Source: Methanococcus vannielii SB (GTDB lineage Archaea > AGJL01 > Methanococci > Methanococcales > Methanococcaceae). Taken from it: a stretch of DNA of 64,000 nt. The position numbers and the translations under genes are program-made. Positions 17,398-29,900 of the stretch are shown piece by piece. The DNA is taken from the NCBI RefSeq assembly GCF_000017165.1, contig NC_009634.1, forward strand, positions 944,249-1,008,248, read 5' to 3'. The notes beneath the pieces are model-generated. The model was not told the DNA's origin and ran no database searches. It saw only the letters and a program-made list of their open reading frames with translations. How positions within the stretch are numbered: position 1 is the first letter of the stretch; every line of letters begins with the position of its first letter.

Positions 17398-18612
17398 TTG
17401 GCAAATATTGTAGTTAAAAAATTAGAACGAACCCCAATTGACGAAACCCCTGTAGAAATCGTAGAAAGAAAGGGAATCGGGCACCCTGACAGTATCTGCG
17501 ATGGCATTGCAGAAAGTGTTAGCGTTGCATTGTGTAAGATGTACAAAGAAAAACTAGGTGTAGTTTTACACCACAATACTGATCAAGTTGAGCTTGTTGG
17601 AGGTTATGCATACCCAAAACTTGGTGGCGGCTGTATGATAAACCCAATTTACGTTTTACTTTCCGGAAGAGCTACTGCGGAAGTATTGGATAAAGAAACT
17701 GGAAAAATTGTTAAATTGCCTGTTAACACTACTGCAGTAAATGCTGCAAGAGAGTATTTAAAAAAAGCTTTAAGAAATATTGACCTTGAAAAAGACGTTG
17801 TTGTAGATTGTAGAATTGGACAAGGCTCAGTTGACTTAGTTGAAGTATTTGATAGAAAAAGAAGTGAAATTCCACACGCAAATGATACTTCATTTGGCGT
17901 AGGTCATGCTCCACTTAGTACTACTGAAAAAATCGTTTTAGAAACTGAAAAGTTATTAAATAGTGCTGAATTGAAAGCAATTGTCCCCGGAGTTGGTGAA
18001 GATATCAAAGTCATGGGACTTAGGGAAGGTAAAAAAATTACATTAACTATTGCAATGGCAGTTGTAGATAAATACGCAGACTCCCTTGAAGAATATGAAA
18101 AAGTAAAAGAAATGGCCCACAAAAAAGTTGTTGAAAATGCTCAAAAATACTTAAACGGTCATGAGTTAGAAGTATTTATAAACACTGCGGATGATGAAGA
18201 GTGTATTTTCCTAACAGTCACTGGAACTTCTGCAGAAATGGGTGACGATGGATCCGTGGGTAGAGGAAACCGAGCTAATGGACTTATTACTCCATTTAGG
18301 CCTATGAGTATGGAAGCTACAAGTGGTAAAAACCCGATAAATCATATTGGAAAAATCTACAATATTTTATCAAATATCATCGCATCAGACGTTGCAGAAC
18401 TTGAAGAAGTAAAAGAATGCCAGATAAGGATTTTAAGCCAAATCGGTAAACCAATTACTGAACCAAAAATCTTAAGTATTGAAGTTATTCCAGAAAACGG
18501 ATTTACATTAGACGACGTTACTAAAAAAGCTACAGAAGTAGCAGAAAAATGGCTTGACAATATTCAAAACGTAACTGAAAAAATTGTCGAAGGAAAAGTA
18601 ACTACCTTTTAA
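17398..18612 (+). CDS. mat: archaeal S-adenosylmethionine synthetase
   Basis: Makes S-adenosylmethionine from methionine and ATP. The 404-residue sequence is the archaea-specific MAT type (start [18 protein letters not shown], then [17 protein letters not shown] and [19 protein letters not shown]), unlike bacterial MetK. The start is TTG with GGTGAT five bases before it. It overlaps the convergent HAD gene by 11 bp at the stops. SAM supply fits the many SAM users here (radical SAM enzyme, BpsA, CbiF). Confidence 0.95.
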   Translation: MANIVVKKLERTPIDETPVEIVERKGIGHPDSICDGIAESVSVALCKMYKEKLGVVLHHNTDQVELVGGYAYPKLGGGCMINPIYVLLSGRATAEVLDKETGKIVKLPVNTTAVNAAREYLKKALRNIDLEKDVVVDCRIGQGSVDLVEVFDRKRSEIPHANDTSFGVGHAPLSTTEKIVLETEKLLNSAELKAIVPGVGEDIKVMGLREGKKITLTIAMAVVDKYADSLEEYEKVKEMAHKKVVENAQKYLNGHELEVFINTADDEECIFLTVTGTSAEMGDDGSVGRGNRANGLITPFRPMSMEATSGKNPINHIGKIYNILSNIIASDVAELEEVKECQIRILSQIGKPITEPKILSIEVIPENGFTLDDVTKKATEVAEKWLDNIQNVTEKIVEGKVTTF

Positions 18613-19432
18613 CATTTTTATTTTTTAATACTTTTTGTTTGTTAAATTTTTTTTCTAAAAAATTTTTTGTAATTGGAATAATTTCTGAAATATTTTCAAT
18701 CTTTACTTTTGCGGTTTCCAGCGCTATTTTAGATACATTTCCATTTTGTAAAGTTACAACGGATAAATCACTCTCAATCATTGCTGGAACGTCGTTTGAA
18801 GCATCCCCCACCATTATAACTTTGTACCCTTCATTTTTCAAGTTTATAACAAAGTCTTTTTTCAAATTATGGTGAGCTTCAGAAACCAAGCAACTGTTTT
18901 CAACCCCAATTGCATTTCCAAGCTTTTCAATAAATAATTTACTGTCCCCTGAAGCGATAAATGTACTTACACCCATTTCTTCAAGTTTTTTTATGGTATC
19001 GTAAGCTTCAGAAAATACATATCCTCCAGTTGCAATAGTATATTCGATATTTCCACGAATAGTGTCTACAATAATTGCAGAACCGTAATCCGTTTCTATT
19101 TCAAATCTTTTTAATACATTTAAGGGGTCTTGAAGTTCTTTTACTTTGGTAGTCACATCATTAAGAACTCCATTCTTATTTATTGGGGGATTACAGTAGG
19201 ATATTCCCCATTTAACACCATTTAAAAAATCGGAAATTAATTTATCTGGATTTTCAGACTGTAAAACTTTTAGCGGATTTTCCTTTAAAATTATGAGGCT
19301 TCTCCCCTTTTTCATGTCTACAATATCAACGGTCTGGCAGTTACATAGAAATTTCTGCGTTTTAACATTTTTTACGATTCTTTTTATACCTAAAAGGGTT
19401 CCAGATGCATCAAACACGACTGCTGTTTTCAT
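18602..19432 (-). CDS. soluble P-type-ATPase-like HAD phosphatase
   Basis: A 276-residue HAD-superfamily protein related to M. jannaschii MJ0968, a stand-alone catalytic domain of P-type ATPases. The phosphorylation motif is FDASGTLLG (Ser in place of the Lys in DKTGT), the second motif is FIASGD and the metal motif is [11 protein letters not shown]. There are no membrane spans, so it is a cytosolic phosphatase; the substrate is unknown. The start is ATG 19432 with GTGAT upstream. Its 3' end overlaps mat. Confidence 0.82.
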   Translation of the reverse strand: MKTAVVFDASGTLLGIKRIVKNVKTQKFLCNCQTVDIVDMKKGRSLIILKENPLKVLQSENPDKLISDFLNGVKWGISYCNPPINKNGVLNDVTTKVKELQDPLNVLKRFEIETDYGSAIIVDTIRGNIEYTIATGGYVFSEAYDTIKKLEEMGVSTFIASGDSKLFIEKLGNAIGVENSCLVSEAHHNLKKDFVINLKNEGYKVIMVGDASNDVPAMIESDLSVVTLQNGNVSKIALETAKVKIENISEIIPITKNFLEKKFNKQKVLKNKNVKR

Positions 19433-19542
19433 AAAAATCACATAATTCATAAAATCTAGCATATATTTTATAGAGGATTATTAATATGTAAAAACTATAA
19501 TTTATAATTTAACAATTAATAGTGAAAAATATAGTGAGAAGT

Positions 19543-20097
19543 ATGGAAGAAAATAATTTTAAAATAGTACTTGTCGGGCCTGAAAACTCTGGAAAATCAT
19601 CACTTGTAAACTCAATTTTTGGAAAAAACATTTCAGAAGTTTCGGAAGTAGGCGGGACTACAAAAATGCCTGTTAAAAAGTTTTGGGGAAAAATAAAAAT
19701 AGGTAAACAAAAGATTAACCCTGATTTTGCAAATATTACATTTGTGGACCTTGGGGGACTTTATTTTGGTGAAAAAAAGTCTGTAATAATGGTTGGAAGC
19801 GTGCTTGAAAAAACTTATGAAGAAATTGATACTTCAGACTTAATAATCCATGTAGTGGATGCAAGCACGGAATTATTCAAAAGTTTCGAAAAATTGCACC
19901 ACTTATTGAAATTTAGATATCGAAAACCTATTATAGTAGTAATTAATAAATGTGATTTAATAGATATTACCAAGCGACAAGAATTGCAGAAATACGTGGG
20001 GGAAAGATTAGATAACAAGGTCTTTTTTACCTCCTCGACCACTTATGAAGGCATTAGTGAGCTTGTAGGCACGATTACAGAAATATTAAAAAGGTGA
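19543..20097 (+). CDS. small GTP-binding protein (Era/Rab-like)
   Basis: A 184-residue GTPase domain with G1 GPENSGKSS near residue 14, G3 DLGG, G4 NKCD and a G5-like TSST. The G3 aspartate is followed by LGG where most have xxG with Gln or His, so hydrolysis may be slow or assisted. The stop overlaps the ribosome binding site of sepF, indicating coupled translation. A role with SepF in cell division or membrane organisation is inferred from this. ATG 19543 is preceded by GTGAG; GTG 19522 is an alternative start. Confidence 0.85.
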   Translation: MEENNFKIVLVGPENSGKSSLVNSIFGKNISEVSEVGGTTKMPVKKFWGKIKIGKQKINPDFANITFVDLGGLYFGEKKSVIMVGSVLEKTYEEIDTSDLIIHVVDASTELFKSFEKLHHLLKFRYRKPIIVVINKCDLIDITKRQELQKYVGERLDNKVFFTSSTTYEGISELVGTITEILKR

Positions 20098-20102
20098 TTT
20101 CG

Positions 20103-20486
20103 GTGTTCAAAAAAATAAAAAAAATGATTTCGGGCGGAGATACACTAAAAACAAATAATCCTGTGCCAATTGAGGAATACGTGGACATTCCAGTAAGGGG
20201 ATATGAAGGATCCAATGTAATTAAAATAAAAGTATGTGACTTAGAAGATTTTAAAGATGCAACTGACATAGCTGTTTTAACTGAAGCAGGCTACTTAGTT
20301 ATAGCAAACACGATAAACTTAGAAAGAGACTTAGACGATGATTATGCTAAAGTTCTTGCAAGTTTAAAGGAAAAAGTTGGAAAAGTTGGCGGGAAAATAG
20401 TAAGACTTTGTGAAAGTAAAGTTATGGCTGTTCCATCAAACACGATAATTGAAAAAGTTGTAAGAGACGATGCATCTAAAAAATAA
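20103..20486 (+). CDS. sepF: archaeal SepF, FtsZ membrane anchor
   Basis: Archaeal SepF (DUF552) tethers FtsZ to the membrane at the division site. The 127-residue protein begins with a short amphipathic helix (MFKKIKKMISGG), the membrane-targeting sequence, then a linker and the SepF core (VCDLEDFKDATDIAVLTEAG and RLCESKVMAVPS). The start is GTG 20103 with GGTGA five bases upstream. FtsZ is not in the window. It is coupled to the GTPase upstream and followed by the marker 8 gene 18 bp on. Confidence 0.9.
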   Translation: MFKKIKKMISGGDTLKTNNPVPIEEYVDIPVRGYEGSNVIKIKVCDLEDFKDATDIAVLTEAGYLVIANTINLERDLDDDYAKVLASLKEKVGKVGGKIVRLCESKVMAVPSNTIIEKVVRDDASKK

Positions 20487-20504
20487 TGCAATAGGTGTTA
20501 TTAA

Positions 20505-21359
20505 TTGAATAAAGAAGATATACACGTAATGGAAGCATTAGGTAATGCCACCGTACTTGTAAAAAATGGAAAAATTATAGATATAAGCGACCCTCAAATT
20601 TCGTATTGTCCTCTTTTTGCAAAGCTTCGAGGGATTGAAAAACTAACAAAAGACTCAATTTTTGAAAACATTGAATTTAGGATAAAGAGTTTCGGGTTAT
20701 TTACAAAAGATCGGGTTGTTTTAGATAGTACACAACTTATTGGTTTTGGAACCTCTGAAATTTTTATGACTGCATTAAATAAAGGATTTTTAGATGCAGT
20801 AGTTATCGTATCAGACTGTGCTGGAACGGTTATTACTAATAATCCAGAACTTGTTCAGGGACTTTGTGGGAGAATTTCAGGGATTATCAAAACTACACCA
20901 ATTCCAGAAGTAATTAAAAAAATTGAAAATGCTGGCGGAATCGTACTTTCAAAGGAAGACGCTGAAATTAACCAAATAAAAGGCGTAAAACTTGCAATTA
21001 AACAGGGATTTAAAAAAATAGGCGTTTCTGTTTCAAATTTAAATGATGCTCCCAAAATAAAAGAATTAGAAACCGAATCTATAAATATTATAACTTTTGG
21101 TGTCCATACAACTAAAAACAGTGTTTTAGAGTATGATAACTATCTAAAATATATTGACTTGATTTCAGCATGTGCTTCAAAAAATCTTTTAAAATCAAAG
21201 GAACTTAAAATAAAAGCACAAGCTGGAAGCAGTGTTCCAATATTTGCACTTAGCAGTATTGGAAAAGATTTAATTTTGGAAAAAATGAAGGAAATTGAAA
21301 AATCTATTTTAATAACAATTAATGAAGACTTGCCGTACTTTACAAGAAAACCCGAATAA
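20505..21359 (+). CDS. methanogenesis marker protein 8 (DUF2099)
   Basis: A 284-residue protein of the methanogen-restricted DUF2099/marker 8 family (HVMEALGNATVLVKNGKI, YCPLFAKLRGIEKL, SDCAGTVITNNPELVQGLCGRISGIIKTTPIPEVI). Its presence tracks methanogenesis across genomes but its biochemical role is not established. Cys34, Cys105 and Cys117 could bind a cluster or metal. The start is TTG with AGGTG seven bases upstream. It is the third gene of the GTPase-sepF unit. Confidence 0.85.
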   Translation: MNKEDIHVMEALGNATVLVKNGKIIDISDPQISYCPLFAKLRGIEKLTKDSIFENIEFRIKSFGLFTKDRVVLDSTQLIGFGTSEIFMTALNKGFLDAVVIVSDCAGTVITNNPELVQGLCGRISGIIKTTPIPEVIKKIENAGGIVLSKEDAEINQIKGVKLAIKQGFKKIGVSVSNLNDAPKIKELETESINIITFGVHTTKNSVLEYDNYLKYIDLISACASKNLLKSKELKIKAQAGSSVPIFALSSIGKDLILEKMKEIEKSILITINEDLPYFTRKPE

Positions 21360-21381
21360 TCTATTTTTTTTGGTATAAACT

Positions 21382-22155
21382 ATGTTTGCAATTTTAAAAC
21401 TTGGCGGAAGTATCCTTTGCGATAAAAATGTTCCATATTCAATTAATTGGGAAAATTTACAGAATATTGGAATCGAAATAAAAGAAGCCCTTGAATATTA
21501 CAGAAAAGAAGAAATAAACCTAAAATTAATTATTGTTCACGGAGGAGGCTCTTTTGGCCATCCTGTTGCTAAAAAATATTTAAAAAATGGAAAATTTGTA
21601 GATATGGGCAAAGGATACTGGGAAATTCAAAAAGCAATGAGAAAATTCAACAATATCGTAATTGATGAACTACAAAATTTTGAAATTCCGGTAGTTTCAA
21701 TACAGCCCTCCTCATTTATCACTTTTGACAAAGATTTAAACTTACGTTTTGACACAAATGCTATTGAAAAGATGCTTGAAAAAGATTTAATTCCCGTAAT
21801 TCACGGGGATATTGTAATTGATGAAAGGGAAAATAATTTCAAGATATTTTCTGGAGACCATGCACTCCCCCACCTTTCAAAAAAACTAAATCCTGATCTG
21901 AGTCTTCATGCATCCGACGTTGATGGTGTATGGGATACTAAATTTAAGGTAATTGAAAAAATAGATTCATCAAATATTAATAAAGTGCTAGAATCGTTAA
22001 AACCTTCAAACAAAGAAGATGTAACCGGAGGAATGCACTTAAAAGTAATGGAATGTTATAATTTAGGCGTTAAAACCATAATTTTTAATGGAAGTAAAAA
22101 AAGAAATATATATAATGCCCTTTTAAAAAATGTAAAAGGAACTTCAATAAATTAA
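21382..22155 (+). CDS. ipk: isopentenyl phosphate kinase
   Basis: Phosphorylates isopentenyl phosphate to the diphosphate, the last step of the archaeal mevalonate variant that feeds ether lipids. It is an amino acid kinase fold of 257 residues with Lys6 in LKLGGS, the HGGGSFGH motif with catalytic His60 (as in M. jannaschii MJ0044) and GDHALPHLSKKL. It begins 22 bp after marker 8 and may share its transcript. Aconitase X at 36-37 kb acts earlier in the same route. Confidence 0.93.
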   Translation: MFAILKLGGSILCDKNVPYSINWENLQNIGIEIKEALEYYRKEEINLKLIIVHGGGSFGHPVAKKYLKNGKFVDMGKGYWEIQKAMRKFNNIVIDELQNFEIPVVSIQPSSFITFDKDLNLRFDTNAIEKMLEKDLIPVIHGDIVIDERENNFKIFSGDHALPHLSKKLNPDLSLHASDVDGVWDTKFKVIEKIDSSNINKVLESLKPSNKEDVTGGMHLKVMECYNLGVKTIIFNGSKKRNIYNALLKNVKGTSIN

Positions 22156-22171
22156 TTACATTTAAAATTAA

Positions 22172-22651
22172 TTACCTTTTTTTGATTTTTACAAAGTCCC
22201 CAAGTGTAAAATCAGCATTTTCATCTTTTGATTCGTAATTATAAGTTCCTTCTTCGTAAAGTGATATTTTAAGCTCTCTTTCAAGAATATTAACGTATTT
22301 TTCTTCCGGTTCAATTTCATTTCTTTCGATTTTGTGAAGGAGTGATTCTTTAATGCCGGCTGTTCTTGCAAGGCCTTCTAGCGTCATATTTCTTTTTTCC
22401 CTTGCTTCCCTTATTAATGTGCCGTAGTCCTCGACAATCGTTTTTAAGCTATCAAACATGTCTTTTTTAGGCTTCTTTGAAGTTTTTTCTTTTTTGTCCG
22501 AAGTGACATTGAATACTGCCTTTGGCATTCTAGAATATCCTTTTGGAGTAATTCCAAACTTTGCACAAGTTTCGCAAACATTCATATCTACTCCTTCTAT
22601 CCTTGTTTTAAAGATATCCTTAACCTCTTTCCCGCAGAGTTCACATTGCAT
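22172..22651 (-). CDS. MBF1-type transcription factor (zinc ribbon plus HTH)
   Basis: Archaeal multiprotein bridging factor 1. The N-terminus has a zinc ribbon (Cys3, Cys6, Cys26, Cys29), then a basic linker and a helix-turn-helix of the Cro/C1 type (REAREKRNMTLEGLARTAGIKESLLHKIERNEIEP). The length of 159 residues is usual. It binds TBP or the ribosome in studied systems. AGGTG precedes the ATG. It is convergent with ipk and divergent from pan. Confidence 0.9.
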   Translation of the reverse strand: MQCELCGKEVKDIFKTRIEGVDMNVCETCAKFGITPKGYSRMPKAVFNVTSDKKEKTSKKPKKDMFDSLKTIVEDYGTLIREAREKRNMTLEGLARTAGIKESLLHKIERNEIEPEEKYVNILERELKISLYEEGTYNYESKDENADFTLGDFVKIKKR

Positions 22652-22931
22652 ACATACACCTTAGTATATTAAATTTAAAGATATTTTTAGCCTATTTATC
22701 GAGATTCTGTAGCATTAGATTCGCAAATGCTTCATTAGACAATCTCATTTCAATTATTTAATAGTATCTATTTTATCTCTTAAATACTATATCAATAAAT
22801 TTATATAGTCTGAATAAATTATAAACATATGCGAATACCAATTTACAAAAAGATAATTAAACTAATGACTTATTTTGCGAGAACTCTTATACTCATGTCG
22901 GACTATTTTACACAATTATCGGAGGTAAAGT

Positions 22932-24155
22932 ATGACTTACCCAGACGATTATTCTACTGACGTTCAAAAAAATGAAATGGATTTAAAAGAATTTAAAGAA
23001 AAAGCATACCTTGCAGAGCTTGAAAGTAAAGTTTTAAGGTTAGAATTAAAAAATAAAGACATTACTAGAGAGAATGTTCAAATTAAAAAAGAAAATGAAA
23101 TATTAAAGCGAGAACTTGATAAATTAAGAATTCCGCCATTGATACTTGGAACAGTTCTTGATAGAGTTAATGAAAGAAAAGCAGTTGTAAAAAGTTCTAC
23201 AGGCCCAAATTTCCTTGTAAACCTTTCACAATTTGTTGAGCCAGATGACATAGTTCCGGGTGCACGGGTTTGTTTAAACCAGCAAACTCTCGCAGTTGTT
23301 GAAGTACTTCCAAAAGAAAAAGACTATCGTGCAATGGCAATGGAACTCGAAGAAAAGCCAGATATATTATTTGGAGATATCGGTGGATTGAATAATCAAA
23401 TAAGGGATATTAAAGAAGTAGTTGAGCTTCCACTTAAAAATCCAGAACTTTTTGAAAAAGTAGGAATTGTTCCTCCAAAAGGGGTGCTTCTTTATGGGCC
23501 ACCCGGAACTGGAAAAACACTGCTTGCAAAAGCTGTTGCTCGTGAAACCAATGCTTCATTTGTAAGGGTAGTTGGTTCAGAACTTGTTAAAAAGTTCATT
23601 GGAGAAGGGGCAAAACTTGTAAGGGACGTATTCAAACTTGCAAAAGAAAAGTCACCTTGTATCATCTTTATTGATGAAATCGATGCAGTTGCAAGTAAAA
23701 GAACGGAATCTTTAACAGGCGGAGATAGGGAAGTTCAAAGAACCTTGATGCAGCTTCTTGCTGAAATGGATGGCTTTGATTCAAGAGGCGATGTAAAAAT
23801 AATTGCTGCAACGAATAGGCCTGATATTTTAGACCCTGCAATCCTTAGACCTGGGAGATTTGATAGAATTATAGAAATAGCTGCTCCTGATGAAGATGGA
23901 AGACTTGAAATATTCAAAATACACACCGATAAAATGAACATTAAATCCGTTGACTTAAGAGAAATTGCAAAAATGGCTGAAAATATGGTCGGTGCAGACA
24001 TTAAAGCAGTATGTACTGAAGCAGGTATGTTTGCGATACGGGAAGGAAGGGAATACGTAACAACAAAAGACTTTAAAGAAGCGCTTTTAAAGGTTACAGG
24101 TAAAAAAGAAAAATCCGAAGAAGGAATTGCCCACTTAACCACGATGTATGGTTAA
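22932..24155 (+). CDS. pan: proteasome-activating nucleotidase PAN
   Basis: Hexameric AAA+ ATPase that unfolds substrates for the archaeal 20S proteasome. It has an N-terminal coiled coil (about residues 20-65), an OB domain (65-130), Walker A GPPGTGKT at 189-196, Walker [10 protein letters not shown] and sensor ATNRPD, and ends with the HbYX docking motif (MYG). The 407 residues match the family. GGAGGT is five bases before the ATG; a TATA element near 22800 implies a leader of about 100 bases. Confidence 0.97.
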   Translation: MTYPDDYSTDVQKNEMDLKEFKEKAYLAELESKVLRLELKNKDITRENVQIKKENEILKRELDKLRIPPLILGTVLDRVNERKAVVKSSTGPNFLVNLSQFVEPDDIVPGARVCLNQQTLAVVEVLPKEKDYRAMAMELEEKPDILFGDIGGLNNQIRDIKEVVELPLKNPELFEKVGIVPPKGVLLYGPPGTGKTLLAKAVARETNASFVRVVGSELVKKFIGEGAKLVRDVFKLAKEKSPCIIFIDEIDAVASKRTESLTGGDREVQRTLMQLLAEMDGFDSRGDVKIIAATNRPDILDPAILRPGRFDRIIEIAAPDEDGRLEIFKIHTDKMNIKSVDLREIAKMAENMVGADIKAVCTEAGMFAIREGREYVTTKDFKEALLKVTGKKEKSEEGIAHLTTMYG

Positions 24156-24204
24156 ATAATACTTTTTTAAATCCTATATTTTTTAACGTTTTTAAGTGAT
24201 TTTT

Positions 24205-25404
24205 ATGAGAATCGGAATTATTGGTGCGGGACTTGGCGGGCTTTTGTGTGGGGCAGAACTATCAAAAACACACGATGTTACAATCTATGAACGTCTCCCT
24301 TTTATTGGTGGAAGGTTTACAAATATCCCTTATAAAGGATTTCAGATAACTACTGGAGCCCTACATATGATACCCCATGGAAATGACGGATACCTTGCGC
24401 AAGCTTTAAAAAATATTGGAAGTAACGTAAAAATAGTAAATGCAGAACCGGAAGGTTATTTTAGATTAAATGGAAAAAATCACATCTATAAAGACCTTTT
24501 TAAGACGGTAACTACTAAAGAAAAACTAAACGCATTAAAACTTGCTGCAAATTTAAAATTTGGACGGGTAGATAAAAATATATCGTTTGGCGAGTTCTTA
24601 GAAGGGTGCCCAACTGCACTTTTAGTTGGAAATTCATTTACAGGCTGGGCACTAAGTTTAAATGCATATGAAACGCCGATGTCTGAAATTTTGGAGATAC
24701 AAAAGCTCCATAGTAAATTTGGAGGCCCCGGAATTCCGATTGGGGGATGCAAAGGAGTAATTGATAGTTTAGTTGAAATAATTAATAAAAATAATGGTAA
24801 AATACTGTTAAACCATGAAGTTTCAAAAATAGAAATTGAAGAGAATAAAGGATACATTGATTCTAAAGAGTTTGATATAATTATTAGTAATGCTTCTCCA
24901 ACTGAAACTGAGAAAATGTCAAATATTAATTTCATTCAAAAAAAGCCGGTTCCTTCAAAAGGAATAAAAGTAAATGTAGCAACTAAATCTAATATGGTAA
25001 ATGGCGCAAGCGTAATTTTTACCGCCGATTCAGAACGAATAAATGGATTAAACCAGCCTTCAAATGTAGATAAAAGTCTTGCAAAAGAGGGCCATAACTT
25101 AATAATGCTCCATGCAACACAACTTAAAAGTAACACTAAATCTGAAATAGATATTGTTTTAGAGGATATTGAAAATCTTTTTATTGATAAAGATTACGAA
25201 ATATTATCCATTCAAAGTTACAACAATGGTTGGCCAGTAAACCATGCTTCAAATGGGACTGATTTAAACCCGATAATCAAAGATAATTTTTTCCTAGTTG
25301 GCGATGGGGTAAAAGGGGTTGGTGGAATTGAAGTTGAAGGGGTTGCAATGAGTGCAATAAAAGTTCTTGAACATATAAAAACAGTGAATTTCAAAATAAA
25401 TTAA
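24205..25404 (+). CDS. FAD/NAD(P)-dependent oxidoreductase, phytoene desaturase/amine oxidase type
   Basis: A 399-residue flavoprotein with an N-terminal dinucleotide-binding motif (IGAGLGGLLCGAELSK), the second ribose-binding GGRFTN segment, and a C-terminal FAD motif (LVGDGVKGVGGIEVEGVAMSA). The fold belongs to the carotenoid desaturase/amine oxidase group. Substrate unknown; methanococci are not known to make carotenoids, so a lipid or quinone-like substrate is only possible. GTGAT precedes ATG 24205. It follows pan by about 50 bp. Confidence 0.8.
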   Translation: MRIGIIGAGLGGLLCGAELSKTHDVTIYERLPFIGGRFTNIPYKGFQITTGALHMIPHGNDGYLAQALKNIGSNVKIVNAEPEGYFRLNGKNHIYKDLFKTVTTKEKLNALKLAANLKFGRVDKNISFGEFLEGCPTALLVGNSFTGWALSLNAYETPMSEILEIQKLHSKFGGPGIPIGGCKGVIDSLVEIINKNNGKILLNHEVSKIEIEENKGYIDSKEFDIIISNASPTETEKMSNINFIQKKPVPSKGIKVNVATKSNMVNGASVIFTADSERINGLNQPSNVDKSLAKEGHNLIMLHATQLKSNTKSEIDIVLEDIENLFIDKDYEILSIQSYNNGWPVNHASNGTDLNPIIKDNFFLVGDGVKGVGGIEVEGVAMSAIKVLEHIKTVNFKIN

Positions 25405-25428
25405 AAAATTATTTAAAAGAATTTATAT

Positions 25429-26904
<1,476 letters not shown>

Positions 26905-29900
26905 ATGTACAAAGAAATGGACTCAAAAGAGCTTTTAGAATTATTTAATAAATACGCTAGCTCAAATAATTATAAAGAAAGGGTTGAAGCTTCAAAAATT
27001 GTAAGTTACCTTGGGGAAATCGATATTAAAAATATTCTCCAAAAAATTATTTACTTAAATAATGACCAAAATATTGCTGTTAGTTTAAGCCTATTAAACT
27101 CGCTAAAATTAGTATTTTCAAAATATCCCAATATTACAAAGTATTTATTAGTTTATATATACATAAATGCACAGTTTTCAAATAATATCATAAAAGAAGT
27201 TTCAGAACAGATTATAGAATCCCTTGACCCAAAAATAATCGATAATATTGTTGTTAAAAACACATCTAATCTATATTCAAAAAATGGCCTTGAAGCTATG
27301 CGTTCACTACTTAGTTTAGGATTCATTTCCCTTTCATCGCCAGAATATCTTAAAAATTCCCTTCTTGAACTTTCAATGATTTCTATAAACTCAAAATACA
27401 AGCTTTTAAAAGTAGTCTCACAAGGAATTATAGATGGATTTGAAAATATTGATAGATCAATTTTAAAAGACTTAAAATTCTTACTAGAAGATTTAAATTG
27501 TGAATATACTGTTTTAGACGTAAATTCATTTAATAACCTTGCAGTTTTTAGTTTAAAGAATAAAATAAATAAAGAAGATGCAATCAAACTATTAAATAAT
27601 CTTAAAAGTCCAGATAAAAAAATAAGGTTTATTTCTGCAATTACTCTTAAAGAAAATTCAAAAATATTAGTTGAAATACTAAATAATGATATTGAACTTT
27701 CAAAATATTATTGTTTAGAAATTATTAAAAATATCGAAGAATTGTCTAAAGAAGATATATATGATGCAGTTTTGCTTTCTAGTTATTCAAAAATAATTTC
27801 AATTTTTAACGTGGATACATCTAAAGCTTCAAAAATTATTAAAAATAATATTATAACCTCATTAACGTTTAAAAATTACATTACAAGTTACTATTGCCTT
27901 GAATCACTTTATTTTTTTTCATTAATGGGGAAAAATGAGTTAAATTTAAGAATTAAAGAAGTAATGAATTCAAAAGATGTAAAAGCGTTAATGAAATATA
28001 ATTCTATTTGTTATTATACTACAATTAATGTATTGTGTTCAATAGGTGAATATGATAATTTTAAAGTTGAATTGAATCCTTATTTTAATGAAGAATTAAT
28101 AAAAGACTTTTTAAATCTTGACGAAGGTATAAGATATAGTCAATTTAAGGATTTTGAAAAATACCTTAAATCAAAAGATTGGTTTGAAAGATATAATTAC
28201 GGGATAAAGATTGGAAATTTATTATACGTAATTCCAAAAAATACAAATTTTACTTATAACGTTATTAAAAAATTACTTAATGACAAATCTTATCTTGTTA
28301 GAACAGTTGGAATTTGGGCACTTTTAATAATTCTTGATAGGCGTAGTGATATTTCAAAAAAAATTATTTTAGAAATACTACCAAATTTTGATGACTTCCA
28401 TTTTGAAGTTAGAATTCTTTATTCTATATTTTATAATAAATTAATTAAAAAATATCCTGAAATTTTAGAAAATTACGAATTACAAAATAAATTAAAAAAA
28501 GAACTTATTACTAAGTATATTACAGATAAATTTCAAACAGTTCGAAAAATATCGAAAAATACACTTGAAAAATTCCCTGATTCAAAATATTTACTTGATT
28601 ATGAGAAAAATAGTATTGATGAAAGATACCAAATCTTAAAAAAAGCAGTATCTGAACAGGGGATGACTAAACCTGCAATTTTACGTTTAAAATTAAAATT
28701 AAGGCATTTTATTTCTGAAAATGATGAAGAAAATATTTTAAAGTTACTTGAGTTTTTAAAAAGTAATACTGTAAATGAGGATTACTTTTACATATTTTCA
28801 GACTTAAAAAAAATAGAAAATAAATACCCTCTTGCAAGAGAAATTATTGATTTAATGCGTAATAATTTTGAAAAAGTTCCAGAAATTAGGGAAAAAGCCA
28901 TTTATTCTGATTTAAAAGAATTAATGATTCCAAGGCGTATTTATAGATTAAAAGAAGTTTTAAGTTATATTTCTGAAGGATTTACATTAAATTCTAAAAT
29001 AATGAAGGTAGTAAATGAATTTTTAATATATCCTCAAGCAGATGATAAAATTACGGAGCTTTCAATGGAAATATTAATGCATGTGAAAAATTCCAGTGCA
29101 GTTAGAATTTTAGCTGAGAAAAAAGAACTTATTGAATATCTTAAGAGTAAAAAAGATGAATTACCAAAAAAAATTGACGTTAAAACACAGAACTGGAAAG
29201 AAATATATTCTTCATTAAATTACCTTATAACTCAAGATTACAGAACTGATACTTATGTAAAAGTAAATTTTTCAGATTTTTTACGATTTAACCCCCTTGA
29301 AACTAAAAATTCCCTGATTATTGGAATTTCAATGCTGTATATAATGAACAGTAATTTAAAAGAGGGCGATTTTGAACTTTTAGATGAAATAAATAAAAAT
29401 AAATTTGAAGTTTTAAAAGTTATTTCAGAAATGATTTACTCTGAAAAAGACTATCCATTACTTTCACATGACGCTAAAAGATTTTTAAGAACAATAATGA
29501 ATACTAATCAGTCATGGTTTACTGAAACTATACTTTTAAGTGGTGAAAAAGAATTTTATTTACCATTAATCTCAAAGCTTTTAGATTCAAAGGACATTAG
29601 TATACAAATTCAGGTTCTTGAATTATTAAAGGAAATTATAAAACTTGACTTTGATTGTTCAAGTAATTTAGAAATTCGTGAAAAGGTTTTAGGACTTATA
29701 AAAGATGATGAAAAATGGATAGTATTTAAAAAGGCACTTGAAGTATTATATATTTGTAAACTTGAAGAAAATCCTAAATTACTTGAAGAAGTGGGAACTA
29801 AGCTTATAGATTACTTAAAAACTGCACATGACGATTCAAAACTTTTCTTAATAAAGTTCTTTAAAATAAAAGGTATTGGAAAAATAAGCGATGAACTATT

